DNA of 5,415 nt from DAOVRD01 sp964605915 (GTDB taxonomy: Bacteria > Planctomycetota > Brocadiia > SM23-32). Shown here piece by piece: positions 5,375-5,415 of the stretch; positions within the stretch are counted from its first letter, which is position 1, and every line of letters begins with the position of its first letter. The DNA lies in contig CAZSET010000262.1 in NCBI GenBank assembly GCA_964605915.1, forward strand, positions 1 through 5,415. Direction: 5' to 3'. Both the position numbers and the translations under genes were made by a program. Below the pieces are notes generated by a model. It saw only the letters and a list, made by a program, of their open reading frames with translations, did not search any database and was not told the origin of the DNA.

Positions 5375-5415
5375 CGCGGCCCGTATCGCTCCGCTCCATC
5401 CCGAGGAATCCGCGG

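Overview
This is a high-GC bacterial chromosomal window. It holds two confidently identified enzymes on the + strand, two further genes on the - strand, and a long non-coding end packed with palindromes. The GC-rich coding, the short Thermotoga/archaeal-type adenosylhomocysteinase beside metK, and the abundance of extragenic palindromes would suit a planctomycete-like or other deep-branching high-GC bacterium. That placement is an inference; there is no rRNA or marker gene here to settle it.

Layout. (1) Positions 1-2273 (+): the 3' four-fifths of metK (S-adenosylmethionine synthetase), 83 bases, then complete ahcY (adenosylhomocysteinase). Together they form a probable two-gene methyl-cycle unit: MetK makes the methyl donor SAM, and AhcY removes the inhibitory by-product SAH. 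(2) 2274-2531: a convergent intergenic stretch with GC-rich hairpins but no T-tracts. (3) 2532-3830 (-): a 432-residue protein I do not recognise. It carries at least two, probably three, diverged helix-turn-helix-like modules at a period of about 79 residues. Its start codon is fixed by an in-frame stop just upstream, and 56-82 bases ahead of it lies a near-consensus sigma-54 promoter. (4) 3831-4209: a non-coding leader region. (5) 4210-4767 (-): a CvpA-family integral membrane protein with a plausible SD and a moderate sigma-70-like promoter. (6) 4768-5415: no convincing gene. From 4913 to 5374 almost every base lies in or between inverted repeats.

The most unusual part is 4913-5337. Two 36-base copies of one palindromic sequence face each other in inverted orientation, with 13 identical bases at each end and a divergent centre. 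They bracket a chain of hairpins, a possible three-way-junction fold and a 54-base hexanucleotide (GAGGAC-type) repeat. This resembles a REP/REPIN-like or MITE-like non-autonomous element, although no transposase is present. The second interesting unit is the repeat-containing HTH-like protein with its sigma-54 promoter, which may be an uncharacterised regulator.
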